DNA from: UBA927 sp964361785
Lineage (GTDB): Bacteria; Patescibacteriota; Microgenomatia; UBA10105; UBA927
Direction: 5' to 3'
NCBI GenBank assembly: GCA_964361785.1
Contig: CAYIBX010000007.1
Coordinates: 1 to 43,038, forward strand
DNA: 43,038 nucleotides
Every line of letters begins with the position of its first letter. The first letter of the stretch is position 1. Below the pieces are notes generated by a model. It did no database searches, had not been told where the DNA came from, and was given only the letters and a program-made list of their open reading frames with translations. Positions 23,610 to 31,827 of this stretch are shown here, in pieces. A program made the translations under genes and the position numbers.

Positions 23610-24017
23610 TCATAGATAAGATGTAATCATCTTAACTATCTTTCCAAAGTTTTTTTCAGTTAATTTTTTATTTGGAAGTGATTGCATTATACCACCACCA
23701 TCGCCCTCAAAGCGAGGCATAATATGAACGTGCATATGAGAAACTCCCTCCGGCTCACCATGATTTATACCGATAGATAATATTTTTGTGTCAAATGCCT
23801 TTTCCAATGCCCGAGACACCTTTTTTACTGTAACGAATACTTGTTTAATCTCCGTATCTTGATATCCAAGTATCGTTTTCTCGTGGCGTCGATGAATGAC
23901 CAGTACATGCCCATCTGTCGCGCCAAATATATCGAGAAACGCGACCGTATGTTCATCCCCAAAAACGACATACGAAGGAATTTCGTTTGCCACAATCTTA
24001 CAAAAAATACAATCCAT
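23610..24017 (-). CDS. HIT family protein (histidine triad nucleotide hydrolase)
   Basis: HINT/Fhit-type nucleotide-binding protein. It starts DCIFCKIVANEIPS with a CxxC zinc pair. The central block is TVAFLDIFGATDGHVLVIHRRH, and the active-site triad is HMHVHIMP near the C terminus. The ATG at 24017 is chosen because a TTG at 24029 would add residues not seen in the family. About 135 aa, normal. The substrate is probably a purine nucleoside phosphoramidate or a dinucleotide. Confidence 0.92.
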   Translation of the reverse strand: MDCIFCKIVANEIPSYVVFGDEHTVAFLDIFGATDGHVLVIHRRHEKTILGYQDTEIKQVFVTVKKVSRALEKAFDTKILSIGINHGEPEGVSHMHVHIMPRFEGDGGGIMQSLPNKKLTEKNFGKIVKMITSYL

Positions 24018-24019
24018 AA

Positions 24020-24050
24020 CAATCTCCAATCACCAATATTCAATCACCAC
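24020..24050. repeat. CAATCACCAAT-type short repeat
   Basis: Units CCAATCACCAATATT and CAATCACCAC between the HIT gene and the DHH-like gene. It shares its core with the copies at 2451-2480 and 35763-35796. Confidence 0.55.
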
Positions 24051-24876
24051 AAACTTCTTTTATGACTTCAATAATCTCCGACAACGGCCGTTTAGACGGT
24101 TTCATCTCGGGATTTTTGGCACTGCCGTTTAGCACCATGTGGTGACTGGCGTGAAGAAACCATGTCGCTTCCGGTTCTTCTTTCTTAAGCCGTTCGTATA
24201 CCGGCGAAAGGTCAATTTCTGCAATTGGCAACGCTTTTATACGCAGATATTGTTTACGGGAATCCTTGCGAACGGCAATCACAAACCCTTTCTTTTGCGA
24301 AACGTGTATCACTTCATCATTGACCGTCTCAAATGCAATACCTTTTCCCCATCTGGTCTCAAATTCTCTGCCATTTTTCTCAAGTTCTATTTCTGCCCAC
24401 ACCTTATTTTGCATAGTCTTATATATCGCATCAAGAGCTGACATGCCAAGTTCTACAATCTTTAATTGATTATCCGCATACATATATCGCCAACCGTCAA
24501 TAATCGTATGAAGCCCAAACCCCCAAATGTCACCATTAGGATTTGGAAAAAATACTTCACGGAAATGATCTATGTCATTTACAATTGCCACCATTCGCTC
24601 AAGCGCTTTGTCTTCACCGTGATGCTTTTTCACTTCGTCATAAACTAATTTTGCTGCACAAGTATCATCTGCTGTTTGATGATGATCGAATTTCCCAAAT
24701 CCAGTATCCAGATGCAAGATTTCCGGATTGTTATCCGGAGGCATATCGTTTAATGTCTTGCCAGCAGGTACAAACGCAAACCCCGCCTCTTCCCACTCAG
24801 GCCAAAACATCTTTACCAACCAAATACTGGCAATAGCATCCAGATCCGGTCCAAGATGAGCAACAATGGTTTTCAT
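24040..24876 (-). CDS. DHH-like phosphoesterase (predicted)
   Basis: N-terminal HLGPDLDAIAS matches the first metal motif of the DHH superfamily (His, Asp, Asp). It is followed by LHLDTGFGKFDHHQ, with the paired His, and VNDIDHF. These acidic and His positions resemble DHH/MYG1-type metallo-phosphoesterases. The C-terminal half (about 150-278) is unrecognised and contains ATWFLHASHHMVLNGS. At 278 aa it is a complete single protein. The substrate is unknown; nanoRNA or nucleotide phosphoester cleavage is possible by family. Confidence 0.7.
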   Translation of the reverse strand: MKTIVAHLGPDLDAIASIWLVKMFWPEWEEAGFAFVPAGKTLNDMPPDNNPEILHLDTGFGKFDHHQTADDTCAAKLVYDEVKKHHGEDKALERMVAIVNDIDHFREVFFPNPNGDIWGFGLHTIIDGWRYMYADNQLKIVELGMSALDAIYKTMQNKVWAEIELEKNGREFETRWGKGIAFETVNDEVIHVSQKKGFVIAVRKDSRKQYLRIKALPIAEIDLSPVYERLKKEEPEATWFLHASHHMVLNGSAKNPEMKPSKRPLSEIIEVIKEVCGD

Positions 24877-24928
24877 TTAATTTTAGTATATCCTAAACAC
24901 TGGGAATCCAATAGTGGAAAGCTAGAGG

Positions 24929-25144
24929 TCAATCCATCACACGATGGGAAGTATATGATACTTTTTTATCATGATCAGAGATAATTTTTGTTGTTGCAAA
25001 AATACCAGAACTTCCATCTGCTGCAACGCCATGCCAAATATGAGGAAGTCCCTCTCGACTTTTCATGATGCTATCCAAATCAGCTGACAAAATTCTATAG
25101 TGCCCGCCATGTACTTTCCAAGTTAATTCTTTCGCTTGCGACAT
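24929..25144 (-). CDS. Hypothetical protein (71 aa)
   Basis: Small soluble protein of no recognised family. It contains VHGGHYRILSADLDSI and GLPHIWHGVAADGSSGIF, a pattern that suggests a compact beta fold. A well-formed promoter at 25157-25185 points at it, which makes it more likely to be an independently expressed gene than noise. It lies between proS and the DHH-like gene. Confidence 0.6.
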   Translation of the reverse strand: MSQAKELTWKVHGGHYRILSADLDSIMKSREGLPHIWHGVAADGSSGIFATTKIISDHDKKVSYTSHRVMD

Positions 25145-25156
25145 ATGTAAGGATGT

Positions 25157-25185
25157 AGTCTAATCGAAATAGCCTATAATGTCAA
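25157..25185 (-). promoter_or_regulatory. Promoter for the 71-aa gene, overlapping the proS stop
   Basis: On the minus strand TTGACA (25180-25185), a 17-nt spacer and TAGACT (25157-25162). The -10 ends 12 nt before the ATG at 25144, so the 5' leader would be only a few bases. The -35 shares bases with the proS stop codon. Confidence 0.55.
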
Positions 25186-26633
25186 TACGACTGGGCAAAG
25201 AGCCAGCGATGCACGGCTTCTTTACCACACCTTACACAGACTCCTTTTTCTTCAACTGTATCAAGAGGTAGACATCGGGTACTTGCTTTGGTTTCTGTTT
25301 TTATCACTGCTTCACAGCCAGCATCCTCACACCAAAATGCGCGAAGGAAGCCACGTGTCGACCCCATAATTTCTTTGAACTGATCATAGGAATTGACGTC
25401 GTATGTGTTGGCATCCAAAAATGCTTTTGCCTTATCAAATAAAGATTTCTGAATATCTTTTAATAATTTTTCTACAGTGATCAGCATCTCTTCTCGCGAA
25501 ACAGTCGTTTTCTCCCCTGTATCACGACGAGCGATAGTGACGGTGCGATCCGCATACTCTCTCAAACCTACCTCAAATCGGATGGGCACGCCTTTCACTT
25601 CCCACTCGTTAAATCGTCTGCCGATGCTTGGTTCATCACGATCATCAAATTTAGATCGTACGCCACCGTTGCCTAACGTTTCCTGAATCTGTTTGGCGTA
25701 AAATTCTAATTCGGTATTTTGTGGATCGGCTGATTTTTTAATCGGTATAATCACCACTTGAATCGATGCCATCTTGGGAGGCAAAATAAGCCCTTGATCA
25801 TCGCCATGAACTAAAAATAATCCACCCAAACTTCTGGTTGAAAACCCCCATGACGTTTGCCATACATGCTCAGATTTCCCTTCTTTACTCTGAAATTTGA
25901 TATCAAATGGGATGGAGAAATGTTGAGCTAGATCATGAGATGTAGCGCCTTGAAGCGCCTTCCCATCAGGCATCAGTGCTTCTACACAAAGCGTCGTTTC
26001 TGCACCTGCAAACTTTTCGGTCTGACTTTTCGTCCCAGCATACACAGGTATCGCAAAGTAATCTTCATACATCACGCGATACCATTCAAGTGCTTTTTTC
26101 GTAAACTCGAGAGCTTCTTTGTGCGTCTCATGCGCTGTGTGCCCTTCTTGCCACAAAAACTCCATCGTGCGCAAAAAAAGATATGTACGTTTCTCCCATC
26201 GAACTACGTTATTCCACTGATTGATAAGAAGGGGCAAATCACGCCAACTTTGTACCCATTTAGAATACATTGCATACATAATCGTCTCTGAGGTAGGACG
26301 CACTACGAGAGGATCTTTCAGTTTTTCCCCTCCTCCAATCGTTACGATTGCAAGTTCCGGTGAAAACCCTTTGACATGTTCTTTTTCCTTCTCCAAAAGT
26401 GATAGAGGAATAAACATAGGAAAGTATGCGTTTTCTACACCCGCAGACTTAAACATTTTATTCAAAGACTCTGTCACCATCTCCCACAACGCATATCCGT
26501 AGGGACGAAAGACCATCGTACCCTTGACCGGCCCGTAGTCAGCCAACTGCGCCTTGAGGATGACATCCGTATACCAATCCGAGAGATTCTCAGATTTCTT
26601 TTTAAGTTCCTTTTTTTCAAAAGATTGTTTCAT
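25182..26633 (-). CDS. proS: Proline--tRNA ligase, archaeal/eukaryotic type
   Basis: Class II synthetase charging tRNA-Pro. Motif 1 region: ADYGPVKGTMVFRPYGYALWE. Motif 2: RWEKRTYLFLRTMEFLWQEGHTAHETHKEA. Motif 3: GWGFSTRSLGGLFLVHGDDQGLILPPKMA (positions in the middle third). The C-terminal zinc-type domain has CEDAGCEA and GVCVRCGKE, and the terminal Tyr (LFAQSY) is the hallmark of this type. At 483 aa it has no bacterial-type editing insertion. It occupies the place after rseP where bacteria such as Bacillus keep their own ProS, so it may be an in-place replacement. Confidence 0.95.
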   Translation of the reverse strand: MKQSFEKKELKKKSENLSDWYTDVILKAQLADYGPVKGTMVFRPYGYALWEMVTESLNKMFKSAGVENAYFPMFIPLSLLEKEKEHVKGFSPELAIVTIGGGEKLKDPLVVRPTSETIMYAMYSKWVQSWRDLPLLINQWNNVVRWEKRTYLFLRTMEFLWQEGHTAHETHKEALEFTKKALEWYRVMYEDYFAIPVYAGTKSQTEKFAGAETTLCVEALMPDGKALQGATSHDLAQHFSIPFDIKFQSKEGKSEHVWQTSWGFSTRSLGGLFLVHGDDQGLILPPKMASIQVVIIPIKKSADPQNTELEFYAKQIQETLGNGGVRSKFDDRDEPSIGRRFNEWEVKGVPIRFEVGLREYADRTVTIARRDTGEKTTVSREEMLITVEKLLKDIQKSLFDKAKAFLDANTYDVNSYDQFKEIMGSTRGFLRAFWCEDAGCEAVIKTETKASTRCLPLDTVEEKGVCVRCGKEAVHRWLFAQSY

Positions 26634-26639
26634 ATATTG

Positions 26640-26975
26640 TTAAAATAGTTTTCCTCCAATGACCGCTTTATCCTTATCCGGTGTAATTAGTATACACTCA
26701 TGATCTGTGTCAGGTACACCAAGAGTTAAGACTTCCGACAAAAATGGGCCGATCTGACGAGGTGGGAAGTTCACCACCCCAAGAACTTTCTTTCCAACCA
26801 GCTCTTCTTTAGTATAATGTTTGACAATCTGAACACTGCTCTTCTTCGTACCAATTTCTGATCCGAAATCAATGGTAATTTTATACGCGGGTTTTCTCGC
26901 CTCTGGAAAATCTTCAGCTGCAATAATCTTCCCGACTCTCACATCGAGTTTTACAAAATCATCATATGTTGCCAT
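26640..26975 (-). CDS. tRNA-binding domain protein (CsaA/Trbp111-like)
   Basis: OB-fold tRNA-binding protein: FVKLDVRVGKIIAAEDFPEARKPAYKITIDFG, then IVKHYTKEELVGKKVLGVVNFPPRQIG and SEVLTLGV. From the ATG at 26975 it is 111 aa, the usual length of CsaA; the upstream TTG (27002) would overlap rseP. It may be a chaperone-like CsaA or a free version of the MetRS C-terminal domain. It follows rseP by 10 nt and precedes proS by 6 nt. Confidence 0.9.
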   Translation of the reverse strand: MATYDDFVKLDVRVGKIIAAEDFPEARKPAYKITIDFGSEIGTKKSSVQIVKHYTKEELVGKKVLGVVNFPPRQIGPFLSEVLTLGVPDTDHECILITPDKDKAVIGGKLF

Positions 26976-26985
26976 AGTATTGCCA

Positions 26986-28104
26986 CTATCCTCCTCTGAC
27001 AATGCGCATCACATCATTGACAGATACCAGAAGAATAAGAATCAATAAAACGATCATACCGATCTGATGGGTCGATCGTTCAAATGCGGGGCGAACTCTT
27101 TTTCCTAATATTTTTTCCAAAAAGACAAAGAGTAATCGTCCACCATCAAGCGCTGGTATGGGTAAAATATTAATTATCGCTAAATTCAACGATAATATGC
27201 TTGCTAACTCAAGAACTGCCGCCCACCCAAATTTGACGGCTTGCCCTGTAACTTGCGCAATGCCGATGGGTCCCGCGACATCAGTAGAAAGCTTTTGAAA
27301 AGTAACAAGCTTCCACACGGTTTGTCCTAACGACACAAACATTTCTTTTGCTCGCGTTGCATTTATTACCACGGCTTTCACGGGCGCTTCTTTCCATGAG
27401 TATTTATGCAACGCTAAATCAGTAATAGCAACGCCTAGCGGACCTTCACCTGCTGGCACTTCTTTACGAGGGATGGCGGTAAAAGATCGTTCTTTATCGT
27501 CCCGAATGATGGTCATGACGACCTCATCACCTTTGTGGTCATTTACATAATCTATAAGTTCCTTAGGTGACGTAAGTGACGTAGGCAACGTACGTGAAGA
27601 AGATATAGAAATTATGACATCCCCTACGTTAAGCCCTGCTTTTTCTGCTGGACTGCCAGTAACGACTTTTTCTACCATGACTTTTCCGGTGGGTTCCTTC
27701 ACGCCATTTACGAGAATCACCGTGGTAATACCGATTGCTAATAAAAGGTTCATGGTGACACCAGCCGAAAGAATTGCAGCTCGCGTTTTTTTAGATTTTG
27801 ACTGAAACGATCGCTCACGCAAAAAATTAGCAAAAAATTTCACGCCTTCTTTTTTCTGTAACTCAAGATATTCTGTGTCTGTCGCTTCATCTTCTCCAAA
27901 CAATTTTACAAATCCACCGATTGGCAACCAATTAAGCGACAATACCGTCTCTCCAAATTTTTTTCCAAAAATACGAGGAGGCAATCCAAAACCGAATTCT
28001 TCAACAAACACGCCCGACCATTTGGCCACGAGAAAATGCCCGAGCTCGTGGACAAAAACAAGGACGGAGAGAAGAAGGAAGAAGACAATAATGGTAATAA
28101 ACAT
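26986..28104 (-). CDS. rseP: RseP-type site-2 zinc metalloprotease (M50)
   Basis: Intramembrane protease that releases regulatory proteins. The zinc motif HELGH is in LVFVHELGHFLVAK near residue 18, and the third ligand region is NILPIPALDGGRLLF. A single PDZ domain lies at about residues 130-205, with GSPAEKAGLNVGDVI. Four membrane segments are expected. Length of 372 aa is typical. A small 9-nt triplicated repeat at 27565-27591 expands a PDZ loop (TLPTSLTSP). It follows frr by 5 nt. Confidence 0.94.
   Translation of the reverse strand: MFITIIVFFLLLSVLVFVHELGHFLVAKWSGVFVEEFGFGLPPRIFGKKFGETVLSLNWLPIGGFVKLFGEDEATDTEYLELQKKEGVKFFANFLRERSFQSKSKKTRAAILSAGVTMNLLLAIGITTVILVNGVKEPTGKVMVEKVVTGSPAEKAGLNVGDVIISISSSRTLPTSLTSPKELIDYVNDHKGDEVVMTIIRDDKERSFTAIPRKEVPAGEGPLGVAITDLALHKYSWKEAPVKAVVINATRAKEMFVSLGQTVWKLVTFQKLSTDVAGPIGIAQVTGQAVKFGWAAVLELASILSLNLAIINILPIPALDGGRLLFVFLEKILGKRVRPAFERSTHQIGMIVLLILILLVSVNDVMRIVRGG
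27565..27591. repeat. Three tandem 9-nt repeats in rseP
   Basis: On the minus strand three adjacent units ACGTTGCCT, ACGTCACTT, ACGTCACCT encode TLP-TSL-TSP in a surface loop of the PDZ domain. This is an in-frame microsatellite-type expansion. Confidence 0.55.
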
Positions 28105-28109
28105 AAATG

Positions 28110-28673
28110 CTAAATTTGTAACAACTCCGCCTCTTTGCGTTGCCCCATCGCGTCAATATCCGCAATCATTTCATCCGTCAATTCTTGCACGCGCTTTTCG
28201 CCATGTTTACGATCATCTTCTGAAATATCTTTGGCGTCTTCAAATTTTTTCAACTCTTTCATGCCTTCTTGCCTGACTTGCCGAACCATAATACGACCTG
28301 CTTCCAATTTGGCTTTAGCTAGTTTGATGTATTCCTGACGACGTTCTTCAGAGAGAAGTGGAATAGTAATGCGAATAATATCCCCATCGACGACAGGAGT
28401 AATACCTGAGTTGGTTTCCATAATTCCTTTTTCGATTTCTTGTATCGTAGAGGCATCATAGGGCGCGATCACTATGGTTTTGGAATCCATAGTCGTGATC
28501 GTCGCCATTTCCATAATTTTTAATCGCTGTGTCCCGTCGTAGGCTGATATGACGATATTTTCAACCAACGCGGGAGTGGCTCTACCGGAACGAATGGATG
28601 CTATATCGGTTTGCGTAACCTCTATGGATTTCTTCATCCGGTCACGCGTGTTTGAGAGAAGTGGATCAATCAT
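28110..28673 (-). CDS. frr: Ribosome-recycling factor
   Basis: Splits post-termination ribosomes with EF-G. It has the typical opening MIDPLLSNTRDRMKKSIEV, then IRSGRATPALVENI, IAPYDASTIQEIEKGI and the C-terminal LTDEMIADIDAMGQRKEAELL. From the ATG at 28673 it is 187 aa, the standard length; an upstream start at 28706 would overlap tsf. It follows tsf directly; the usual pyrH between them is absent. Confidence 0.97.
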   Translation of the reverse strand: MIDPLLSNTRDRMKKSIEVTQTDIASIRSGRATPALVENIVISAYDGTQRLKIMEMATITTMDSKTIVIAPYDASTIQEIEKGIMETNSGITPVVDGDIIRITIPLLSEERRQEYIKLAKAKLEAGRIMVRQVRQEGMKELKKFEDAKDISEDDRKHGEKRVQELTDEMIADIDAMGQRKEAELLQI

Positions 28674-28695
28674 CGGTAAAAATATAATAGCACAC

Positions 28696-29154
28696 TTATT
28701 CACCAAGTGTCATGCGAGTAAACTTTGACACTGTGATGTTTTCCCCAAGCTTTGCTATGGAGAGTTTTATCAGCGCTTGCATCGTAAGCTTTGTGTCTCG
28801 AATATAATCACTTTTTAATAATTCTTCTACATTTTTAGGATTCATGGCGGCAATTTGAAGCGTCATCTCGTGTGCAAGAGCTTTAAACTCATCGGTGCGA
28901 GCCACGAAGTCAGTTTGGCAATTGAGCTCAATAAGCACGCCTACTTTTCCATTTGTATGAACGTATGAAGAAATTATCCCTTCGGACGTTTCATTGCCTT
29001 CTTTTTTTGTTGCTTTTTCAAGCCCGCGTTCTACAAGAAGTTTTTTTGCCTTATCATAATCACCTTTTGCATCTTCGAGTGCCTTGCGGCAATCAGCGAC
29101 CCCTGCCTGAGTCTCTTCACGAAGTTTTTTGAGTACATCTATAGAAATGTTCAT
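28696..29154 (-). CDS. tsf: Elongation factor Ts (short form)
   Basis: Nucleotide-exchange factor for EF-Tu. The UBA-like N-terminal domain is LKKLREETQAGVADCRKALEDAKGDYDKA, and the hallmark core is GVLIELNCQTDFVARTDEF, containing the TDFV that contacts EF-Tu. At 152 aa it is even shorter than the Thermus protein (about 196 aa) and much shorter than E. coli (283 aa): one core subdomain and the coiled-coil are missing. Its start overlaps the rpsB stop by 4 nt. Confidence 0.95.
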   Translation of the reverse strand: MNISIDVLKKLREETQAGVADCRKALEDAKGDYDKAKKLLVERGLEKATKKEGNETSEGIISSYVHTNGKVGVLIELNCQTDFVARTDEFKALAHEMTLQIAAMNPKNVEELLKSDYIRDTKLTMQALIKLSIAKLGENITVSKFTRMTLGE

Positions 29155-29984
29155 TTTTTAGATCGTGTAACTTTTTTTACTAATTTCACTTCTTTCGCCT
29201 CTTCTTTTTTCGGGACTTTTGACATTGCATTTATATTTTGCATCGCTGGTTCTTCCTTCATCGGTGCTACTTTACCCGCGGTAATCGCCGCTTCTTTTTG
29301 TGCTACCTCTAGTCCCTCACGATATGCCTCTGCCAATGCGTTAACCAACAATTCCACAGATCCTACTGCATCGTCATTTGCGGGGACTGTGTAATCTATC
29401 CCTGTAGGATTGGCATTTGTGTCTACTATGCCAAATACTGGGATACCAACACGTTGTGCTTCTTTGACGGAAATTTGCTCTTTCCGTACGTCTACCACGA
29501 CTATTGCGTCGGGAATCTTTGAAAGCGTCAACACGCCTTCATAATCTGCCATCAAACGGACAAGATCACGAGCGAGAGCCATTTGTTCATGTTTTGGAAA
29601 CTTTTTCCATGCACCCGTTGCTTGGTCGGCCGTCATGGTATTTACTTTTTTAATATTCTTGGAAATCCCATCCCAATTGGTCATAAACCCGCCAATCCAG
29701 CGATTGATAAGAAAACTTGCTCCAGCGGCAGTAGCTGCAAGCTTAACCACGCCTTGCGCTTGACGCTTGGTGCCGACAAAAATAACAGTTGACCCCAATG
29801 ACCCTAATTCATAAAGATAGTCAATGGCTGCATCAAGACCTGCTTTTGTCTTTGCAAGATCAATGATGTGAATGCCGTCTTTTTCCTGCCAGATAAATTC
29901 AGCGGCCTTTGGATGCCATCGCTCTGATTTATGCCCAAAATGACATCCTGCTTCTAACAATTGTTCGAGTGTAATGTTTTTCAT
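29151..29984 (-). CDS. rpsB: 30S ribosomal protein uS2
   Basis: Small-subunit protein of the head/platform junction. It contains LLEAGCHFGHKSERWHPKAAEFIW, IHIIDLAKT, VGTKRQAQ, WIGGFMTNW, and PDAIVVVDVRKE followed by VDTNANPTGIDY. The ATG at 29984 gives 277 aa; a GTG at 30044 would add twenty residues spanning the leader hairpin and is rejected. The C-terminal 45 residues are a Lys/Glu-rich extension. It leads the rpsB-tsf-frr-rseP run. Confidence 0.97.
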   Translation of the reverse strand: MKNITLEQLLEAGCHFGHKSERWHPKAAEFIWQEKDGIHIIDLAKTKAGLDAAIDYLYELGSLGSTVIFVGTKRQAQGVVKLAATAAGASFLINRWIGGFMTNWDGISKNIKKVNTMTADQATGAWKKFPKHEQMALARDLVRLMADYEGVLTLSKIPDAIVVVDVRKEQISVKEAQRVGIPVFGIVDTNANPTGIDYTVPANDDAVGSVELLVNALAEAYREGLEVAQKEAAITAGKVAPMKEEPAMQNINAMSKVPKKEEAKEVKLVKKVTRSKK

Positions 29985-29991
29985 AATAAAT

Positions 29992-30013
29992 AAGCGCCGA
30001 TACGACGGCGCTT
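29992..30013 (-). promoter_or_regulatory. Hairpin in the rpsB leader, adjacent to the start codon
   Basis: AAGCGCCG and CGGCGCTT form a perfect 8-bp stem with a 6-nt loop. It ends 7 nt before the rpsB ATG (29984), where a ribosome would bind, and no Shine-Dalgarno sequence stands between. An S2-autoregulatory or translation-control element is plausible. Confidence 0.5.
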
Positions 30014-30102
30014 TATTGCGTAATCGTATCTCTTGACCTTCCACTCAATATCCTCGTTTATCAATCGGGAAGAGATACTGTTTGAGTGTGTAGAATATAT
30101 GG

Positions 30103-30131
30103 ATTATACCGTATTGGCCAATGGGTATCAA
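30103..30131 (-). promoter_or_regulatory. Promoter of the rpsB-tsf-frr operon
   Basis: Minus-strand TTGATA (30126-30131), exactly 17 nt, then consensus TATAAT (30103-30108). This is the best sigma-70-type promoter in the window. Transcription would start near 30096, giving a leader of about 110 nt that contains the hairpin at 29992-30013. Confidence 0.8.
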
Positions 30132-30156
30132 GAGGGGGGAAAAGATTTTACTTGAA

Positions 30157-30450
30157 TTATGTAAATAAATGTAGGGTGGCGGCTTTTCCGAGCCCAAACA
30201 ATCCTCGTCTGACTCTCTTTTCAGGATGACCCATATCAAGGCTCACAGTTCGTACCGGAAATATTCTTCCCTGCCAATCTGGTTTTGTTGAAGGATCCCA
30301 AAAGAACACGTTCACGTTTTGGTTACCTTTTGCATCTGTTTCTCTTCGCGCAGTTACAGACAAATTACCAAGCACAGAATGTACTGCGTTGGATTCTACT
30401 AAACGAATAGTCTTTCTCTGCTCTACTTCTTCCACTATTGCTATTCTCAT
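30157..30450 (-). CDS. Hypothetical protein (97 aa)
   Basis: Unrecognised soluble protein. It starts MRIAIVEEVEQRKTIRLVES and ends GLFGLGKAATLHLFT. The middle, VNVFFWDPSTKPDWQGRIFPVRTVSL, looks like beta strands. No cysteines or membrane segments. It follows glyA by 61 nt in the same direction and ends just upstream of the rpsB promoter. Confidence 0.55.
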   Translation of the reverse strand: MRIAIVEEVEQRKTIRLVESNAVHSVLGNLSVTARRETDAKGNQNVNVFFWDPSTKPDWQGRIFPVRTVSLDMGHPEKRVRRGLFGLGKAATLHLFT

Positions 30451-30511
30451 GGCACAAATGATAGATTACATCAAGCCAAATTGCAATACCCTTTGAGAAA
30501 GCATAAAAAAT

Positions 30512-31816
30512 CTAAGAAACGGGAAACGTTGCACACAATACTTGAACATCGTGGTTGATGGATAACAACATCTCATTTCCCACAAGTTCTTTTTTCGTTT
30601 TCACCAAAAAATTTTTTCTCTCTTCTTTGTTAACTGGTAATTGATAATGAGATACTTCCTTAATCACCACCGAGATCCAATTCCCAATCATGGCCATTTC
30701 TTTTTCTTTCATCCCACGTGTGGTGATAGCTGGCGTCCCCAATCGAATACCTGAAGGATAATAGGGAGGACTTGTATCATGCGGGACGCTGTTTTTATTG
30801 ACGACAATTCCTGCAACCTCAAGCGCTTCTGCAACCACGTTACCAACAAGATTTTGCGGACGAAGATCTATAACCATCAAATGATTGTCGGTGCCACCGG
30901 TCGTGAGTGTGAATCCATGTTCCATTACAGTCTGTGCCAACACGTTTGCATTGATGACAATCTGTTTGGCATACGTTTTAAATTCCGGCTGACTTGCTTC
31001 ATGAAGCGCTATAGCTATAGCAGCTGTCGTATTATCATGCGGGCCACCTTGAAGCCCCGGAAACACTGCCTTATCAATCTTCTCCCTCATCAATGGGTCT
31101 TTTGCTAACCCGCGCTCTGTCACCATAATCATCGCGCCGCGAGGACCCCGAAGTGTTTTGTGCGTTGTGGTCATCACCACATCAACAAACGGAACTGGAG
31201 ACGGATGCACACCTGCCACGACTAAACCTGCAATATGAGAAATATCCGCAAGTAACAACGCGCCAACTTCATCTGCGATTTTTCGCCAAGCTTCCCAGTC
31301 AAAAATTCTAGGATACGCTGTCGTCCCGACGACAATTATTTTTGGACGAGAAAGTTTAGACAATTTCGCGACTTCATCAAGATCGATGAGTCCGTTTTTA
31401 TCGACATCATACTGAACACTATGAAAATATTTACCGGAAAATGTGACGTTTGGATGCCCGTGCGTCAAATGCCCGCCACCGGAAAGCTTCAATCCCATGA
31501 TGGTATCCCCGGCGTTTAACAGTGCAAAATATACTGCGCTGTTTGCCGGAGATCCGGAATACGGCTGAACATTTGTATGCGGCACCCCAAATAATTTTTT
31601 TGCGCGATCGATTGCCAAATCCTCAATTTGATCAATAATTGTATTCCCTTGGTAATATCGTTTATGCGGATACCCTTCTGAGTACTTATTCGTAAGCCCT
31701 GATCCTAACGCATCGCGCACAGCCAAGGATGTATAATTTTCTGAAGGAATAAGCGAAATAGTATTTTGCTGACGAGTAGTTTCTGCTTTTATCAATTCAC
31801 TAATTTGAGTGTCCAT
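30512..31816 (-). CDS. glyA: Serine hydroxymethyltransferase
   Basis: PLP enzyme converting serine and tetrahydrofolate to glycine and methylene-tetrahydrofolate. It has IPSENYTS, YSEGYPHKRYYQG, VQPYSGSPANSAVYFALL, the cofactor site ADISHIAGLVVAG, and the PLP lysine in MTTTHKTLRGPRGAMI. Length of 434 aa is normal. It supplies the folate cofactor needed by the thymidylate synthase encoded at 40768. It is 11 nt downstream of the Maf-like gene. Confidence 0.97.
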   Translation of the reverse strand: MDTQISELIKAETTRQQNTISLIPSENYTSLAVRDALGSGLTNKYSEGYPHKRYYQGNTIIDQIEDLAIDRAKKLFGVPHTNVQPYSGSPANSAVYFALLNAGDTIMGLKLSGGGHLTHGHPNVTFSGKYFHSVQYDVDKNGLIDLDEVAKLSKLSRPKIIVVGTTAYPRIFDWEAWRKIADEVGALLLADISHIAGLVVAGVHPSPVPFVDVVMTTTHKTLRGPRGAMIMVTERGLAKDPLMREKIDKAVFPGLQGGPHDNTTAAIAIALHEASQPEFKTYAKQIVINANVLAQTVMEHGFTLTTGGTDNHLMVIDLRPQNLVGNVVAEALEVAGIVVNKNSVPHDTSPPYYPSGIRLGTPAITTRGMKEKEMAMIGNWISVVIKEVSHYQLPVNKEERKNFLVKTKKELVGNEMLLSINHDVQVLCATFPVS

Positions 31817-31827
31817 GGATACGGGGA

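Noticed and set aside
28673..28706. Longer frr start overlapping tsf
   Set aside because: The family begins at MIDPLLSNT-like sequence; the extension is hydrophobic and overlaps the tsf end.
29984..30044. Longer rpsB reading frame starting at GTG 30044
   Set aside because: It would translate through the leader hairpin and add residues absent from uS2; the ATG at 29984 gives the normal N terminus.
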